Notes under the pieces: model-generated | The model's input: only the letters and a program-made list of their open reading frames with translations | Told to the model about the DNA's origin: nothing | Databases searched by the model: none | Part shown: one piece after another, positions 51,872-61,856 of the stretch | How positions within the stretch are numbered: position 1 is the first letter of the stretch | How the letters are laid out: every line of letters starts with the position of its first letter | Assembly: GCA_964590225.1 (NCBI GenBank) | Contig: CAZPWS010000009.1 | Span: 1 to 64,000 of the forward strand | From: JAEUSG01 sp964590225 | GTDB lineage: Bacteria > Fibrobacterota > OXYB2-FULL-49-7 > JAEUSG01 | DNA length: 64,000 nt | Direction: 5' to 3' | Translations under genes and position numbers: made by a program

Positions 51872-52793
51872 AGAAAACGCCCCGTTCCTCCGTCGAGAAG
51901 GTCAACAAACCTCTCTCAACAAGGTCGTCGATAATTGCAGAAGTTTCGTTCTCACTACAGTTGATTACTTGAGCTATATCAGACAAAGTAGAGGGACGGC
52001 GTCTTACAAGAGTTAATATGAGATCCGTTTTTTCACTCTGTTCACAACTAAAACTCCTTTTATCGTCACGGGAGGAAACAACCTCAACAGGAATTCTTTT
52101 AAAGAAGGACAATATACGCGAGACCTCATCTGGTGTAAGCGGACGCACCCAGTCCTCGGTTCCTGGTCGGTCAAGCATATTGATCTGAACCTTATCGGGT
52201 TTAATTCTCTCCGCAGCCTTTGATAATAAATCAAGCTCCTGCATTGTATCATTTATTCCAGGCACTATAAATATTTCAAGCCACATCTGCCCCTTAAATT
52301 CCTTACGGAACGACACAAGGCCTTCGACTATTGCCAAGGGGTCACATTGCCCAACCGACCTGTTTATTTTCGCAAAAACGCTCTTTGATACAGCATCAAG
52401 AGATGGCACTATAAGATCGAGAGGGCGTATTTCCGCACGAATACTTTCGCAAACTAACAGAGAACTATTCGTAAGCAGCGCAGTTTTATACCCTGGGTAG
52501 TTCTTTATGATAAAATCAAGAACACCGCCCAGACCTTTGTTAAGAAGTGGCTCTCCAGAGCCTGAAAATGTGATATAGTCAAGTTCCGGCCCGGTTTTAA
52601 AGAAATGCTTAAGTTCTTCAAGCACCTTATAAATTGGAACAAATTCCTGCCTCTCCGAAACCAGTTCCGTTGTTTCACCACACTCGCAATAAACACAGTT
52701 AAAATTACACACCTTATGAGGGACAAGATCCACTCCAAGGGACATTCCAAGTCGCCTTGAAGGAAGTGGGCCAAAGAGGTATTTGTATGACAT
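51852..52793 (-). CDS. Radical SAM protein with C-terminal winged-helix-like domain
   Basis: A 313-residue protein. The cluster motif is 'CNFNCVYC' (C-x3-C-x2-C) preceded by 'FGPLPSRRLGMSLGVDLVP', the start of the COG0731-type radical SAM group; 'ITFSGSGEPLLN' is the SAM-binding GGEP-like strand. The last ~65 residues ('PSTLSDIAQVINCSENETSA') look like a small helix-turn-helix. Substrate is unknown. It is downstream of the PEGA protein gene by 14 bases. Confidence 0.85.
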   Translation of the reverse strand: MSYKYLFGPLPSRRLGMSLGVDLVPHKVCNFNCVYCECGETTELVSERQEFVPIYKVLEELKHFFKTGPELDYITFSGSGEPLLNKGLGGVLDFIIKNYPGYKTALLTNSSLLVCESIRAEIRPLDLIVPSLDAVSKSVFAKINRSVGQCDPLAIVEGLVSFRKEFKGQMWLEIFIVPGINDTMQELDLLSKAAERIKPDKVQINMLDRPGTEDWVRPLTPDEVSRILSFFKRIPVEVVSSRDDKRSFSCEQSEKTDLILTLVRRRPSTLSDIAQVINCSENETSAIIDDLVERGLLTFSTEERGVFFTPADR

Positions 52794-52807
52794 TCAATAA
52801 AATCCGT

Positions 52808-53299
52808 TTATAACATTATCATTAAAAATATTCCAAAAACAGTAACCACAGCACTGCCAACCACAACATAAAGAAGATTCTTTTTTGCAGCTTCCTTTAC
52901 TCCAATATCGATCTCGTACAACGGAAACACAACGGCTGCAGTAACGCCGTTTTGTAAAACAATTTTTTGTTCCGCAAGTTCAACAAGAAGCCTAAGTCCG
53001 GCTCTTTCACCATCTTTATCGCCTCTAAAAACGGCTCTTACTACCTGCGGTAAATTTTCTATGGTAGCCTTTCCCGAAAGCAGGCTGTCTCTGAGAGAAA
53101 GAGGCAAAAAGGAGACTGAATATCGTCCAACTGGAATAGAATCAAGATAGAGTGGCGTATGCCCCCTTAATTCTCCGTCCACATATACAGGTAGCGTATC
53201 TCCCCTATCAGATGATATTTCCATCCTCCCCCAAAAGTCAGCTGCATGACTAACACAAAGGCTACACAACAACACTAATACAAAGAGTGATTTTATCAT
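52808..53299 (-). CDS. PEGA-domain protein with C-terminal membrane helix
   Basis: About 163 residues. A signal peptide (about 1-20), a PEGA beta-domain ('LPVYVDGELRGHTPLYLDSI', 'VGRYSVSF'), a middle part, and one hydrophobic helix at the C-terminus (about 142-163). PEGA domains are small surface or periplasmic modules of unknown ligand. I chose the ATG at 53299 because GGAG precedes it; the open frame starts 30 bases earlier inside the epimerase gene. It overlaps that gene by 4 bases. Confidence 0.75.
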   Translation of the reverse strand: MIKSLFVLVLLCSLCVSHAADFWGRMEISSDRGDTLPVYVDGELRGHTPLYLDSIPVGRYSVSFLPLSLRDSLLSGKATIENLPQVVRAVFRGDKDGERAGLRLLVELAEQKIVLQNGVTAAVVFPLYEIDIGVKEAAKKNLLYVVVGSAVVTVFGIFLMIML

Positions 53300-54252
53300 T
53301 CTTTTTCTCCAAACAAAGACTTTTCCCAATACTGCAACATTTCTTTTAGCGTACTATCAAGTGGAATTTCGCGCCGCCAGCCTGTTTGCTCGAAAATTTT
53401 TCGATTTGAACCGACTAAAATCGGCATATCGCTCTTGCGATAAAGTGCTGGATCTTCTTTTATTTCAACACCTATGGCAAGAAATTGAGCCATTCTTTCA
53501 ATTATTGACCTTAACGGAATAGCTTCACCTGAAGCGATATTATACACCTCACCGCTGATCCCTCTCTCGAATAGAGCATGGTAGGCTCTAATGACATCTT
53601 TAACATCAAGAAAATCACGACTGACGCTTACATCCCCCGTTTTCACTTCAAACGGACCTCCTGCATATTTTATGCCTATGAGCTTTTTAGCGAAAGAGGG
53701 CAAAACAAAGTTATCCGGCTGTCCCGCTCCTGTGTGGTTGAATGGCCTGGCAATAATAATATCCATACCATAGTGGAGGCTAAACTGGCGGCTTATAATT
53801 TCAGAGGCAAGCTTACTCGCAGCATAGGGAGAACCGGGGTTGGGAAGGTCAGCTTCTATACGCAAACCATTATTTTCGCTGCGACCATATATATCGCTTG
53901 AAGAGACAACAATTATTCTGGATTTCAGATTATTAACACGGATCGCCTCCAATAAATTCGTCAATGCACACACATTGGTGTTTATTGTATCGGCTGGTTG
54001 CTCTATGGAGGCAGCGACCGAACTTTTTCCCGCAAGATGGAGAACACGAGATGGACAATATTTACGAATCAATGATTCAACAGCACAATAACTTGTTAAA
54101 TCAAGCTCACAAGCATCAATTGGTCCGCCTGCTCCAACTTTTGGAACAACAACATCTGCACAAATGATAGTATCATTCGGATACATTTCACCAAAATATG
54201 AAGCAGCAACGCGGCCAACAAAGCCAAATGCCCCAGTAATTAGAAACGACAT
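53296..54252 (-). CDS. NAD(P)-dependent sugar epimerase/reductase, GDP-6-deoxy-mannose reductase-like
   Basis: A 318-residue short-chain dehydrogenase of the extended type. Nucleotide motif 'LITGAFGFVGRVAA' and catalytic 'SPYAASKLASE' (Y-x3-K) are intact. 'ARPFNHTGAGQPDNFVLPSF' and 'VSRDFLDVKDVIRAYHALF' are close to the pattern of RMD, which makes GDP-rhamnose from GDP-4-keto-6-deoxymannose. No GDP-mannose 4,6-dehydratase gene is here, so the substrate is inferred. Likely serves envelope glycan synthesis. Confidence 0.82.
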   Translation of the reverse strand: MSFLITGAFGFVGRVAASYFGEMYPNDTIICADVVVPKVGAGGPIDACELDLTSYCAVESLIRKYCPSRVLHLAGKSSVAASIEQPADTINTNVCALTNLLEAIRVNNLKSRIIVVSSSDIYGRSENNGLRIEADLPNPGSPYAASKLASEIISRQFSLHYGMDIIIARPFNHTGAGQPDNFVLPSFAKKLIGIKYAGGPFEVKTGDVSVSRDFLDVKDVIRAYHALFERGISGEVYNIASGEAIPLRSIIERMAQFLAIGVEIKEDPALYRKSDMPILVGSNRKIFEQTGWRREIPLDSTLKEMLQYWEKSLFGEKE

Positions 54253-54282
54253 AATAGTTAAAATAGCTTTTACAACGAACGA

Positions 54283-57200
54283 TTACCGAAGACTCTTGTA
54301 CGGAACAGTGGACAGTGCACGATTCCGTGAAAAATCGCCTACACGGGAGACTACACCATACTCCGGATCCCTGTCTGTAATCCAACTATCGAACGAAAAA
54401 CCGACATTAAGATAAAGCATCGCATCGGGATTGTTCCATGGTTTGGTCGAAACAAATCGGTTCAAGGAGGCCATCTCCTCGCCTCGTGAAAGTGCAGTCG
54501 AATACCTAAGTGTAACAAAAAGGGGGTACCCTGGAGAGATGTAATTCTCGAACCTCAATTCTGCTCCCAATCCCGTTCTGGGCATGGCACGAAAAATACT
54601 CATCATATTTGCTATAAAACCATTTACCGTATCGTCTGGAAGCTCTTTATAAACAACATGCTTATCCTCCGACGGAAAGCGATAATTGATCTTTGACGCT
54701 TCAACTTTCTGTATAGAATCCTCCATATCGGCGTATGAGTTAAATTCAACGGGAAATCTTGTTTCGTTCTGGTTTTGCGGCAGTCTTGCTACATATTTAT
54801 CAATTTCTCTATTCTGTCGTGAATATTCTGACAGGTCTGCCCTACCCTGCCACGAAGGATCAATTCCTGAAGAGGCACCTGCTTCAAAAAAGAGCGATGC
54901 ATAGGCTTTATCAAACAACAGATTGCCGGCCCGCACCCTCAAGCGTTTCCACATGGGAAAACGGATAAATGCTGCTGCACGACCGCCATTCCGTCCAGGA
55001 AAAAAGAGTCTTGAACTATTTTCCAAAAAGGGCATAGTTGTCATCATAAGACCAGGATAAAGAAAGTTATCTATGGGTCTGTCGGCAGCCGTTAAATAGG
55101 CTTCACCGCCAATTGTCAAAGAGGGTAAAAACGGAGCGGCAAAAGCTGCACCATATGAAAGGGTAAGCCTGTTATGGTTGCTTCTTTTGTATTTTTCAAT
55201 AATTTTTCCGCCATCACCTATTGTAAACGATTCCTGCCACGATGAGCCATCGACAAGTATGTCGTCTGTTGAATGTTCAAACCGCAACCTGAAAGAGCTG
55301 CCACGAGGATCGATTGCATCCTCCTGCCGCCACCCATCGACGCCGCTTCCAAATGTAGTTGTAACAAACTGAACAAATGGGTTGATACTCTTATAGAAAG
55401 AATATTCAAATGAAAAGCCATCCATATTATAAAAATCAACAGATTGTGACCCATATCTTAAGCCTAAACGGAAAAAACGGTTTGTGCTGAAAAATGGAAA
55501 CGAGGCATCTGCAAGATATTCCTGAACATCAATTAGATATTTGTCCATTGCATACCTATACTCTGATGAATTATAAAAACTACCTGTATCCGCAATAAGA
55601 AATTTGGCAAGAGCGATGGAAAGAGTTGGATAAAACAGTTTGTTTTCGTAAATAAGCATCATCTCTTTATCATGCGAAGGATTGAAAAATAGATGGCGCC
55701 CATAATCGCTACCGATAATATCAATGCCATTGCTGACTTCCAGAAGGCCAAGTGCGAGCAAAGAATGCTTTTCCAATGGATCTGTTAGCCAGCATATTCC
55801 ACCTGCCTTTATTCCAATTTTCCCTTTCTCGGCATTAGCACCAGAAGAAGTTAATTCTTCACCTAATATCATGGGTATTATAAGAGCCCTATTAAGCTTG
55901 ACTGAATAAGGCACAGGCTCATAAGAGAAAGAGACAATTGAAGGTGATGCAGGCTTCGTTTTATCTCTGCGTGAATTTATATCAAAAAGCGTTTCGTTTG
56001 CGAGTGGAGTATTCTCTGTTATATAAATTGAAAAGCCAGCCGTATCGTATCCCGAATAGGCAATCGATGCTCCATCAGGCGACACAACCGGTTGAAATGC
56101 CCCACCTACAACATTTGTAATTCTTGTACAGTTACCTGTTTCGATATCCACTCTATACAGATTAAAAATACCGCTTCGGTCGGAAGAGAATACAATACTC
56201 TTTCCGTCCGGCGTAAAGGATGGATCCCTGTCGTCATAATCAGAGTCCACAATCTGGCGAAAGTTTCCGTTAAGATCAACAAGACCGATATTCATACTGT
56301 GATTATCGAAATAGGAAAAAACTATAAGGCTGTCGTTTGGCGAAAAGCGTGGTCCCTGAATCAAGAATCCATTCGCCGAATTTGAAGGATCCTTAAAAAG
56401 AAGCCGATCAATTTTCTGTCGCCTCTTTTGTACCCATTCCACCCCAAGCAAAGGAGCCGTTATTCTACTGAACGATTTTACAGACACAATATTATTGTTT
56501 TGCAACAAGACAAGCTCGTTTTTATTCTTAACCTTTCTGACAGCCGCCACCCAGAGGCCATTACTGCTTGCCACCGCCTGCTGAATATGGTCACGAAATG
56601 TTATGTTAAAGCGAAATCTGTTTCGCAAAAGCCCAAGAGAATCTTTGCGAAGAAAGCTTAATGTGTTCCGCATATTTTCAAGCGTTCCCGTACCTACTAC
56701 AGTGTCGATCACAGCGTCGATATAGGTTTCACCACTAACCGGTGCAATATGCGGTGAAGAATGGGCCACTTTCCGTCCGCTGTCAAGAATGGAAAAAAAA
56801 CCCGTAACAATAGGCGAATGTAGTTTGAAGCGCTCTTTTTCTTTTTTGATAGTGTCGGAGAAGCTCCATTTATAAAGAGATGCCCGTCCGCCATCTCCGC
56901 CTGAGTTACTCAGGAAAAACAGTTCACGGCCATCATTTGACCATAACGGATGGATGTTCCTAAAGCCATAATCATTTGAAGAATCGGACCACAATCGACG
57001 GCCTTCTGTGATGCTGCCTATGGCTTGAAGATCCTTATTGTAGCGTCCTTTTTCCGCCAAACCCCATTCCCGATAAAGTGAGTCTGTTCCAAATCCCAAA
57101 GCACTTCGCAAGGCCATATCAAATGTCAGATTTTTAATCTTCCTGCACTCGTCACATATTCTCTTAATTGAACCGTAACCATATGTATCTGATATATAGC

Positions 57201-57900
57201 GAACAAGCGAGAAACCCTGATTATAAGGGCCGCTCTCAAAGTCTTTTGACTTTCCAATAAAAATATTCATCTGACCAATAGGGAGAAGCTTATCGTTAAG
57301 CGACTTTACACGCATTAGCATATCACGGTGCGTATCCCACGAATCGCTGCCACGACGGGAGGCTTCAAACTGGGCAATTCCTTCTGCAAACCACATCGGG
57401 AACAGATCGAAAGAATATAGCGTAAAAAAATTTGTCTGTATCCTTTCATTGAAGTAGTCGCTATACCCAAAGCGGATATCGGGTATATTGTAACGGCTCT
57501 TTTGTGCGTGCTGAATGCTCACAATATGGGCAAACTCATGAACGACAACATTACGAAGCCAATCGTTAAATCCCCGCAATTCAAAGTCGAGTCCGGAAAT
57601 CCATATTTTTATTGTATTTGCGGACGCCCAAGCCCAACCGTTACTGTAATCCTCATCGTCAAATATTATCTCCATCTTTTTTGGAAGCTCAAAACCGTAA
57701 TCGTCCCTGAAATAGCCGTAAACCTCTTCAGCTATACTTGCTCCAAGCAGCGCCTGCTCCTGCAAGCCCGAAAGGTAAGTTACATTAAAATGGGTCGTTT
57801 CACTCCGATACCACTTTCGATGCGGCTTATTGTAATCAACCGCATAGGCTGCTGTTGCAAAAACGAATACAAGAAAGAGCCCTATTGCTTGTCGTATCAT
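54283..57900 (-). CDS. Large secreted protein: zinc metallopeptidase domain, TolB-like propeller, C-terminal barrel-like region
   Basis: A 1205-residue exported protein with a signal peptide (cleavage near 'AYA', residue 20). Residues about 30-260 resemble a peptidase MA-like gluzincin: 'VVVHEFAHIVSIQ' (HEFAH at 121-125) and downstream 'PMWFAEGIAQFEASR' supplying the third ligand. About 300-650 are PD40/TolB-type propeller repeats ('DPSFTPDGKSIVFSSDRSG', 'QPVVSPDGASIAYSGYDT'). The rest alternates hydrophobic and polar residues ('FFRLGLRYGSQSVDFYNMDG', 'FRLRFEHSTDDI') like an outer-membrane beta-barrel. It is probably anchored in the outer membrane with the peptidase on the periplasmic or outer face. 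Confidence 0.75.
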   Translation of the reverse strand: MIRQAIGLFLVFVFATAAYAVDYNKPHRKWYRSETTHFNVTYLSGLQEQALLGASIAEEVYGYFRDDYGFELPKKMEIIFDDEDYSNGWAWASANTIKIWISGLDFELRGFNDWLRNVVVHEFAHIVSIQHAQKSRYNIPDIRFGYSDYFNERIQTNFFTLYSFDLFPMWFAEGIAQFEASRRGSDSWDTHRDMLMRVKSLNDKLLPIGQMNIFIGKSKDFESGPYNQGFSLVRYISDTYGYGSIKRICDECRKIKNLTFDMALRSALGFGTDSLYREWGLAEKGRYNKDLQAIGSITEGRRLWSDSSNDYGFRNIHPLWSNDGRELFFLSNSGGDGGRASLYKWSFSDTIKKEKERFKLHSPIVTGFFSILDSGRKVAHSSPHIAPVSGETYIDAVIDTVVGTGTLENMRNTLSFLRKDSLGLLRNRFRFNITFRDHIQQAVASSNGLWVAAVRKVKNKNELVLLQNNNIVSVKSFSRITAPLLGVEWVQKRRQKIDRLLFKDPSNSANGFLIQGPRFSPNDSLIVFSYFDNHSMNIGLVDLNGNFRQIVDSDYDDRDPSFTPDGKSIVFSSDRSGIFNLYRVDIETGNCTRITNVVGGAFQPVVSPDGASIAYSGYDTAGFSIYITENTPLANETLFDINSRRDKTKPASPSIVSFSYEPVPYSVKLNRALIIPMILGEELTSSGANAEKGKIGIKAGGICWLTDPLEKHSLLALGLLEVSNGIDIIGSDYGRHLFFNPSHDKEMMLIYENKLFYPTLSIALAKFLIADTGSFYNSSEYRYAMDKYLIDVQEYLADASFPFFSTNRFFRLGLRYGSQSVDFYNMDGFSFEYSFYKSINPFVQFVTTTFGSGVDGWRQEDAIDPRGSSFRLRFEHSTDDILVDGSSWQESFTIGDGGKIIEKYKRSNHNRLTLSYGAAFAAPFLPSLTIGGEAYLTAADRPIDNFLYPGLMMTTMPFLENSSRLFFPGRNGGRAAAFIRFPMWKRLRVRAGNLLFDKAYASLFFEAGASSGIDPSWQGRADLSEYSRQNREIDKYVARLPQNQNETRFPVEFNSYADMEDSIQKVEASKINYRFPSEDKHVVYKELPDDTVNGFIANMMSIFRAMPRTGLGAELRFENYISPGYPLFVTLRYSTALSRGEEMASLNRFVSTKPWNNPDAMLYLNVGFSFDSWITDRDPEYGVVSRVGDFSRNRALSTVPYKSLR

Positions 57901-57934
57901 TTAATAAAAGATAGTAATATGAGATGAACCCTGT

Positions 57935-58864
57935 TCAGTTCCGCTCTTTTACAACAAGATCTGGCTTGCTGATCAATACTGTTGCACCAGGCTTAATTGA
58001 GTGGGTTACCCATGTATTTCCACCTATGGTCGCCCCCTTACCAATAACCGTATCGCCACCGAGTATGGTGGCATTCGCATACACGGTAACACCGTCCTTG
58101 AGGGTAGGATGCCGTTTTGTTCCCTTAACTATACGGCCAGAGGAATCCCTCTGAAAAGAAAGCGCACCAAGGGTTACTCCCTGATAAATTTTTACATGGT
58201 CTCCAATTTCCGTTGTTTCGCCAATAACCACACCGGTTCCATGATCAATAAAAAAAGAGTGGCCGATTTTAGCTCCCGGATGTATATCGATGCCCGTAGC
58301 CATATGCGCCCACTCAGACATTATTCGCGGAATCATCGGCACCTCTTTTTTATAAAAAAGATGGGCAATTCGGTAAACAGTTATAGCTTTAACAAAGGGG
58401 TAGCTAACGATAATTTCGTCGTACGACTGTGCCGCCGGATCGCCTTCATATGCCGCTTCAACATCAGCCCGCAAAAATTCGCGCAACGATGGAATCGACT
58501 CAAGGATTTCTACTGTTATACTGTATGCTTTTGAACCACAATCACAACGGACGCACACCCTGCCGCCCTTCTCCGGACACTTGTATTCAAGCGCCCTGTT
58601 TATCTGGTAAAACAACTTGTCAAACAAGCCCTCAAGTATGGTACCCACATAATACGACACGCCAGAGCTGGTGATTGATTCTCTTCCAACAAATCCCGGA
58701 AAAATTATTTTGAAAAAGTCGTGAATTATTTCAACTACATTATCGGAATTCGGTAGATTAAGTCCATCAATCTGGTTAATTCCCTTTTGCAACTTGTAAG
58801 ACTTTATAAGTCGCTTTGCAAGTGCCTGTAATTTTTGCTCTTTCCAATTTTTATCTTTATGCAT
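57935..58864 (-). CDS. cysE: Serine O-acetyltransferase
   Basis: A 309-residue enzyme acetylating serine to O-acetylserine, the carbon acceptor for cysteine synthesis. The N-terminal helical part (about 1-190) is longer than in E. coli CysE and matches the EpsC/plant-type extension. The C-terminal left-handed beta-helix has hexapeptide repeats and the catalytic 'IDIHPGAKIGHSFFIDHGTG' and 'YQGVTLGALSF'. It is the last gene of the run that begins with the Rrf2 regulator, 3 bases after nadA. No cysK is adjacent. Confidence 0.92.
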   Translation of the reverse strand: MHKDKNWKEQKLQALAKRLIKSYKLQKGINQIDGLNLPNSDNVVEIIHDFFKIIFPGFVGRESITSSGVSYYVGTILEGLFDKLFYQINRALEYKCPEKGGRVCVRCDCGSKAYSITVEILESIPSLREFLRADVEAAYEGDPAAQSYDEIIVSYPFVKAITVYRIAHLFYKKEVPMIPRIMSEWAHMATGIDIHPGAKIGHSFFIDHGTGVVIGETTEIGDHVKIYQGVTLGALSFQRDSSGRIVKGTKRHPTLKDGVTVYANATILGGDTVIGKGATIGGNTWVTHSIKPGATVLISKPDLVVKERN

Positions 58865-58867
58865 TCG

Positions 58868-59782
58868 TCATACCTCCAGCATTCTGTTAATCGCTGCCCG
58901 GGCTCTATTGGCTGTTTCAATATCTACAAAAACCTCGTGCGACATTGTTTTAAGTGAATTGCATATTTTTGTTAGAGAATTTTTTTTCATATTGGGACAA
59001 ATAATATCATGCGAAACAATATAAAAACTTTTATGCGGGTTTTCTTTGCGCAACTGGTAAAGTATCCCTTTTTCTGTGACGATAACAAATTCTGTTCGGT
59101 CCGACTTCCTGACATATTCTATCATCTGACCCGTTGAAAGCGCTTCGTCTGCCAGCTGTATGGCCTCCCAATTGCACTCAGGATGAATAAGAACAACAGC
59201 TTCCGGATGACTTCCCCGCGCACGCAACACCATTTCTGCCGATATTCTTGCGTGTGTCGGGCAAAACCCTTTCCAGCATACAATATCCCTTTTCGTTTTC
59301 TCCTTTACAAATCTGCCAAGGTGCATATCCGGTACAAAAAGGATCTTTTCCGATTCAGGAAGCGAAGCAACAAGCTTTACTGAATTAGCAGAGGTGCAGC
59401 AAATATCACTCTCGGCTTTTACTTCTGCAGTTGAATTTACATAACAAAATACCGTCCGATTGGGATTAACTCTTTTGAATTCCCGCAGTTTTTCAGCTGT
59501 TATCATGTCCGCCATTGGGCATCCAGCCGCAGGATCCGGAAGCAACACCTTTTTTTCGGGAGAAAGTATCTTCGCTGTTTCAGCCATGAAGTAAACACCA
59601 CAAAACACAATAACATCGGCGTCTGTTTTAGCGGCTTCAATGGAAAGACCAAGTGAATCGCCAGTATAGTCTGCCACTGCCTGAATTTCATCCGGCTGAT
59701 AGTTATGCGCAAGGATAACAGCGTTTCGCTCTTTTTTTAATTGATCGACTTCAAGCAGTAATTTTTCATCCGCACTATTCAT
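58868..59782 (-). CDS. nadA: Quinolinate synthase
   Basis: A 304-residue 4Fe-4S enzyme condensing iminoaspartate and dihydroxyacetone phosphate to quinolinate. Family segments are 'ILAHNYQPDEIQAVADYTGD', 'VFCGVYFMAETAK', 'LPDPAAGCPMADM', 'HPECNWEAIQLAD' and 'IICPNMKKNSLTKI', with the three cluster cysteines of the short NadA type (about C61, one near 'SDICC', and the last in 'ICPN'). Overlaps mnmA by 1 base. Makes the substrate for NadC. Confidence 0.96.
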   Translation of the reverse strand: MNSADEKLLLEVDQLKKERNAVILAHNYQPDEIQAVADYTGDSLGLSIEAAKTDADVIVFCGVYFMAETAKILSPEKKVLLPDPAAGCPMADMITAEKLREFKRVNPNRTVFCYVNSTAEVKAESDICCTSANSVKLVASLPESEKILFVPDMHLGRFVKEKTKRDIVCWKGFCPTHARISAEMVLRARGSHPEAVVLIHPECNWEAIQLADEALSTGQMIEYVRKSDRTEFVIVTEKGILYQLRKENPHKSFYIVSHDIICPNMKKNSLTKICNSLKTMSHEVFVDIETANRARAAINRMLEV

Positions 59783-60852
59783 TAAGTTTTCCTCAAAATG
59801 GAACTGATTATACCCCCGCCAACAACTTCTTCACCGTTGTAGAGCACAACGGACTGACCTGGCGCAGCTCCTTCACTTGGTTCGACAAATCGCAGTCTCA
59901 CACACTCCGGCAACAACAGCTTTTCAATTACCACATCTCGCAACTCGCCCCTGTGTCGCAATCTTGCCTTAAAAGAGTCGCCTTCACCTGGCACAAGCCT
60001 GCAAAAAGTTGGGGAAACAATCTCCAACCCATTACAATATAATTCCTCTTTTGAACCCACTATCAGTGCATTTCGTTTTATATCGATATCAACCACAAAA
60101 GAGCGCTGCCCCAAGGGTCCAAGCCCTTTGCGCTGACCAATAGTGTACCTATGTAGCCCTTCATGCTCACCTATAACATCACCTGCCGTGTTATACATAA
60201 AACCTCGCGCAGCAGTAATCGCTGTTGTCTGCTCAAGAAAATCCCGATACTCTCCTCCATTAACAAAGCAGATATCCTGACTCTCCTGTTTGTCGTGAAC
60301 AGGTAGCTGAAGCTCTTTTGCAATTTTTCGCGTATCAACTTTTGTCATTTCGCCAAGGGGAAAAATAACCCTGCAAATATTACTGCGGCTTAATTCGTAC
60401 AAAAAATAGGATTGATCCTTATTAACATCAACGCCCCTAAGGAGAGCTTTATTGACTATGCGTGCATAATGTCCCGTTGCAACAGCATCAAAACCCATCG
60501 ACAAAGCAGTACGAAGTAAATGCCCGAACTTCAATACGGAGTTGCACATTATACATGGATTGGGAGTACGCCCCGATAAATACGAATCGACAAATGGATC
60601 AATAACTCCTTTTTTAAAAATTGAGCGGTAATCAAGAATCATGTGATTGATGCCGAGTTTATCCGCAACTTGCCTTGCATCGAATGCCGGACCAAATCCG
60701 CAACAACTTTTTAACGAAGATGCGCCACCAGCCCCATCGTAAAGCCGCATGGTCACCCCTATAACCGAATAGCCCTGCTCAACAAGCAGAGCGGCAGCTA
60801 CGGAGGAATCAACTCCACCGCTCATAGCCGCAAAAACTTTTTTATGTTCCAT
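59782..60852 (-). CDS. mnmA: tRNA-specific 2-thiouridylase MnmA
   Basis: About 356 residues. PP-loop 'AMSGGVDSSVAAALL', catalytic 'NPCIMCNSVLKFG' (first Cys) and 'ESQDICFV' (second Cys) are present, as is 'ATGHYARI'. It thiolates U34 of Lys, Glu and Gln tRNAs with sulfur from a cysteine desulfurase. An extra 'CCGFGPAFDARQVADKLGI' in the N-terminal part is a variant some bacteria have, with two more cysteines. I choose the ATG at 60852 over the TTG 6 bases upstream. Confidence 0.95.
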   Translation of the reverse strand: MEHKKVFAAMSGGVDSSVAAALLVEQGYSVIGVTMRLYDGAGGASSLKSCCGFGPAFDARQVADKLGINHMILDYRSIFKKGVIDPFVDSYLSGRTPNPCIMCNSVLKFGHLLRTALSMGFDAVATGHYARIVNKALLRGVDVNKDQSYFLYELSRSNICRVIFPLGEMTKVDTRKIAKELQLPVHDKQESQDICFVNGGEYRDFLEQTTAITAARGFMYNTAGDVIGEHEGLHRYTIGQRKGLGPLGQRSFVVDIDIKRNALIVGSKEELYCNGLEIVSPTFCRLVPGEGDSFKARLRHRGELRDVVIEKLLLPECVRLRFVEPSEGAAPGQSVVLYNGEEVVGGGIISSILRKT

Positions 60853-60866
60853 ATTCAAAAAAAAAT

Positions 60867-61856
60867 TCAGGACGCTTTCAGACCGCTGTCTTCAATCAGG
60901 CGGAGATCTGCTTCCACGCTCCGTCCCCGAGTTGTGAGATAACCTCCAATCATCATACCTGAAGCGCCGGCAAAATGAATTAGCCCCTGTAAATCACCGA
61001 GCACCGTCTCACGCCCACCGCAAACCCGTATATTTGCCTTGGGATTGACTAACCTCGTCATAGCAACAATTTTAAGTGCTTCAAGCGATTTTATCGGTTT
61101 TTTGTTCCCTAATGGAGTTCCTTTTATCGGATTAAGAAAATTCAATGGTATCGAGCATATCTCCAGATCTTTAAGTGTTCTCGCAAATTCAACCCTCTGT
61201 TTTAAAGTCTCGCCAAGACCTAAAATACCACCGCAGCAGACCTCCATGCCGGCCTCCCTTGCAAGCTCCACTGTTTTAATCCTATCAGAAAACGAATGAC
61301 TTCTGCAAATATGCTTGAAGAATGATGGCGCTGTTTCAATGTTATGATGATACACACTTACGCCAGCATCCTTCAACGCAAAGGCCGTCTCTTTTGACAA
61401 AATGCCAAGCGAAGCATGTATAGCCTGTCCTTTACAGGTTATTTTTCGGATACTATCAAGTATTCTCCTAAACTCTACCGAATTAGCAGACACCACCCCC
61501 TTACCAGAAGATACAAGGCCGAGCCTGCTCCTCCACTTACCCATATTTGAGGCCATAGTTTTAATTTTTGCATGTTCGACAAGCGGATATACTTCAGCAG
61601 CCGTTTTGTATTTCGCTGACTGCGCACAGAACGAGCAGTCCTCACTGCATCTGCCAGACTTAATATTAATAATGGAACAGAGTTCTGACGAATTACGATA
61701 AAAGGCGCACTTTACCCTAAACGCCTCTGCAAATACATCCATGATATCCGACTGTCCAGCATTAAGGACCGAGAGTGCCTTGCCGTCAGAAATTGTAGAT
61801 TTGTTTATTGACTCTTCGGATAAACCTAAAAATGGCCTATTTTGGCAGCACTTCAT
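60867..61856 (-). CDS. bioB: Biotin synthase
   Basis: A 329-residue radical SAM enzyme inserting sulfur into dethiobiotin. The 4Fe-4S motif is 'GRCSEDCSFCAQSAKY' (C70, C74, C77); cysteines for the sacrificial 2Fe-2S cluster include those in 'AIHASLG' context and 'EVCCGGILGLGE', and 'NIRVCGGRET' carries the arginine. No other bio genes are present. Its start overlaps larE by 20 bases. Confidence 0.92.
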   Translation of the reverse strand: MKCCQNRPFLGLSEESINKSTISDGKALSVLNAGQSDIMDVFAEAFRVKCAFYRNSSELCSIINIKSGRCSEDCSFCAQSAKYKTAAEVYPLVEHAKIKTMASNMGKWRSRLGLVSSGKGVVSANSVEFRRILDSIRKITCKGQAIHASLGILSKETAFALKDAGVSVYHHNIETAPSFFKHICRSHSFSDRIKTVELAREAGMEVCCGGILGLGETLKQRVEFARTLKDLEICSIPLNFLNPIKGTPLGNKKPIKSLEALKIVAMTRLVNPKANIRVCGGRETVLGDLQGLIHFAGASGMMIGGYLTTRGRSVEADLRLIEDSGLKAS

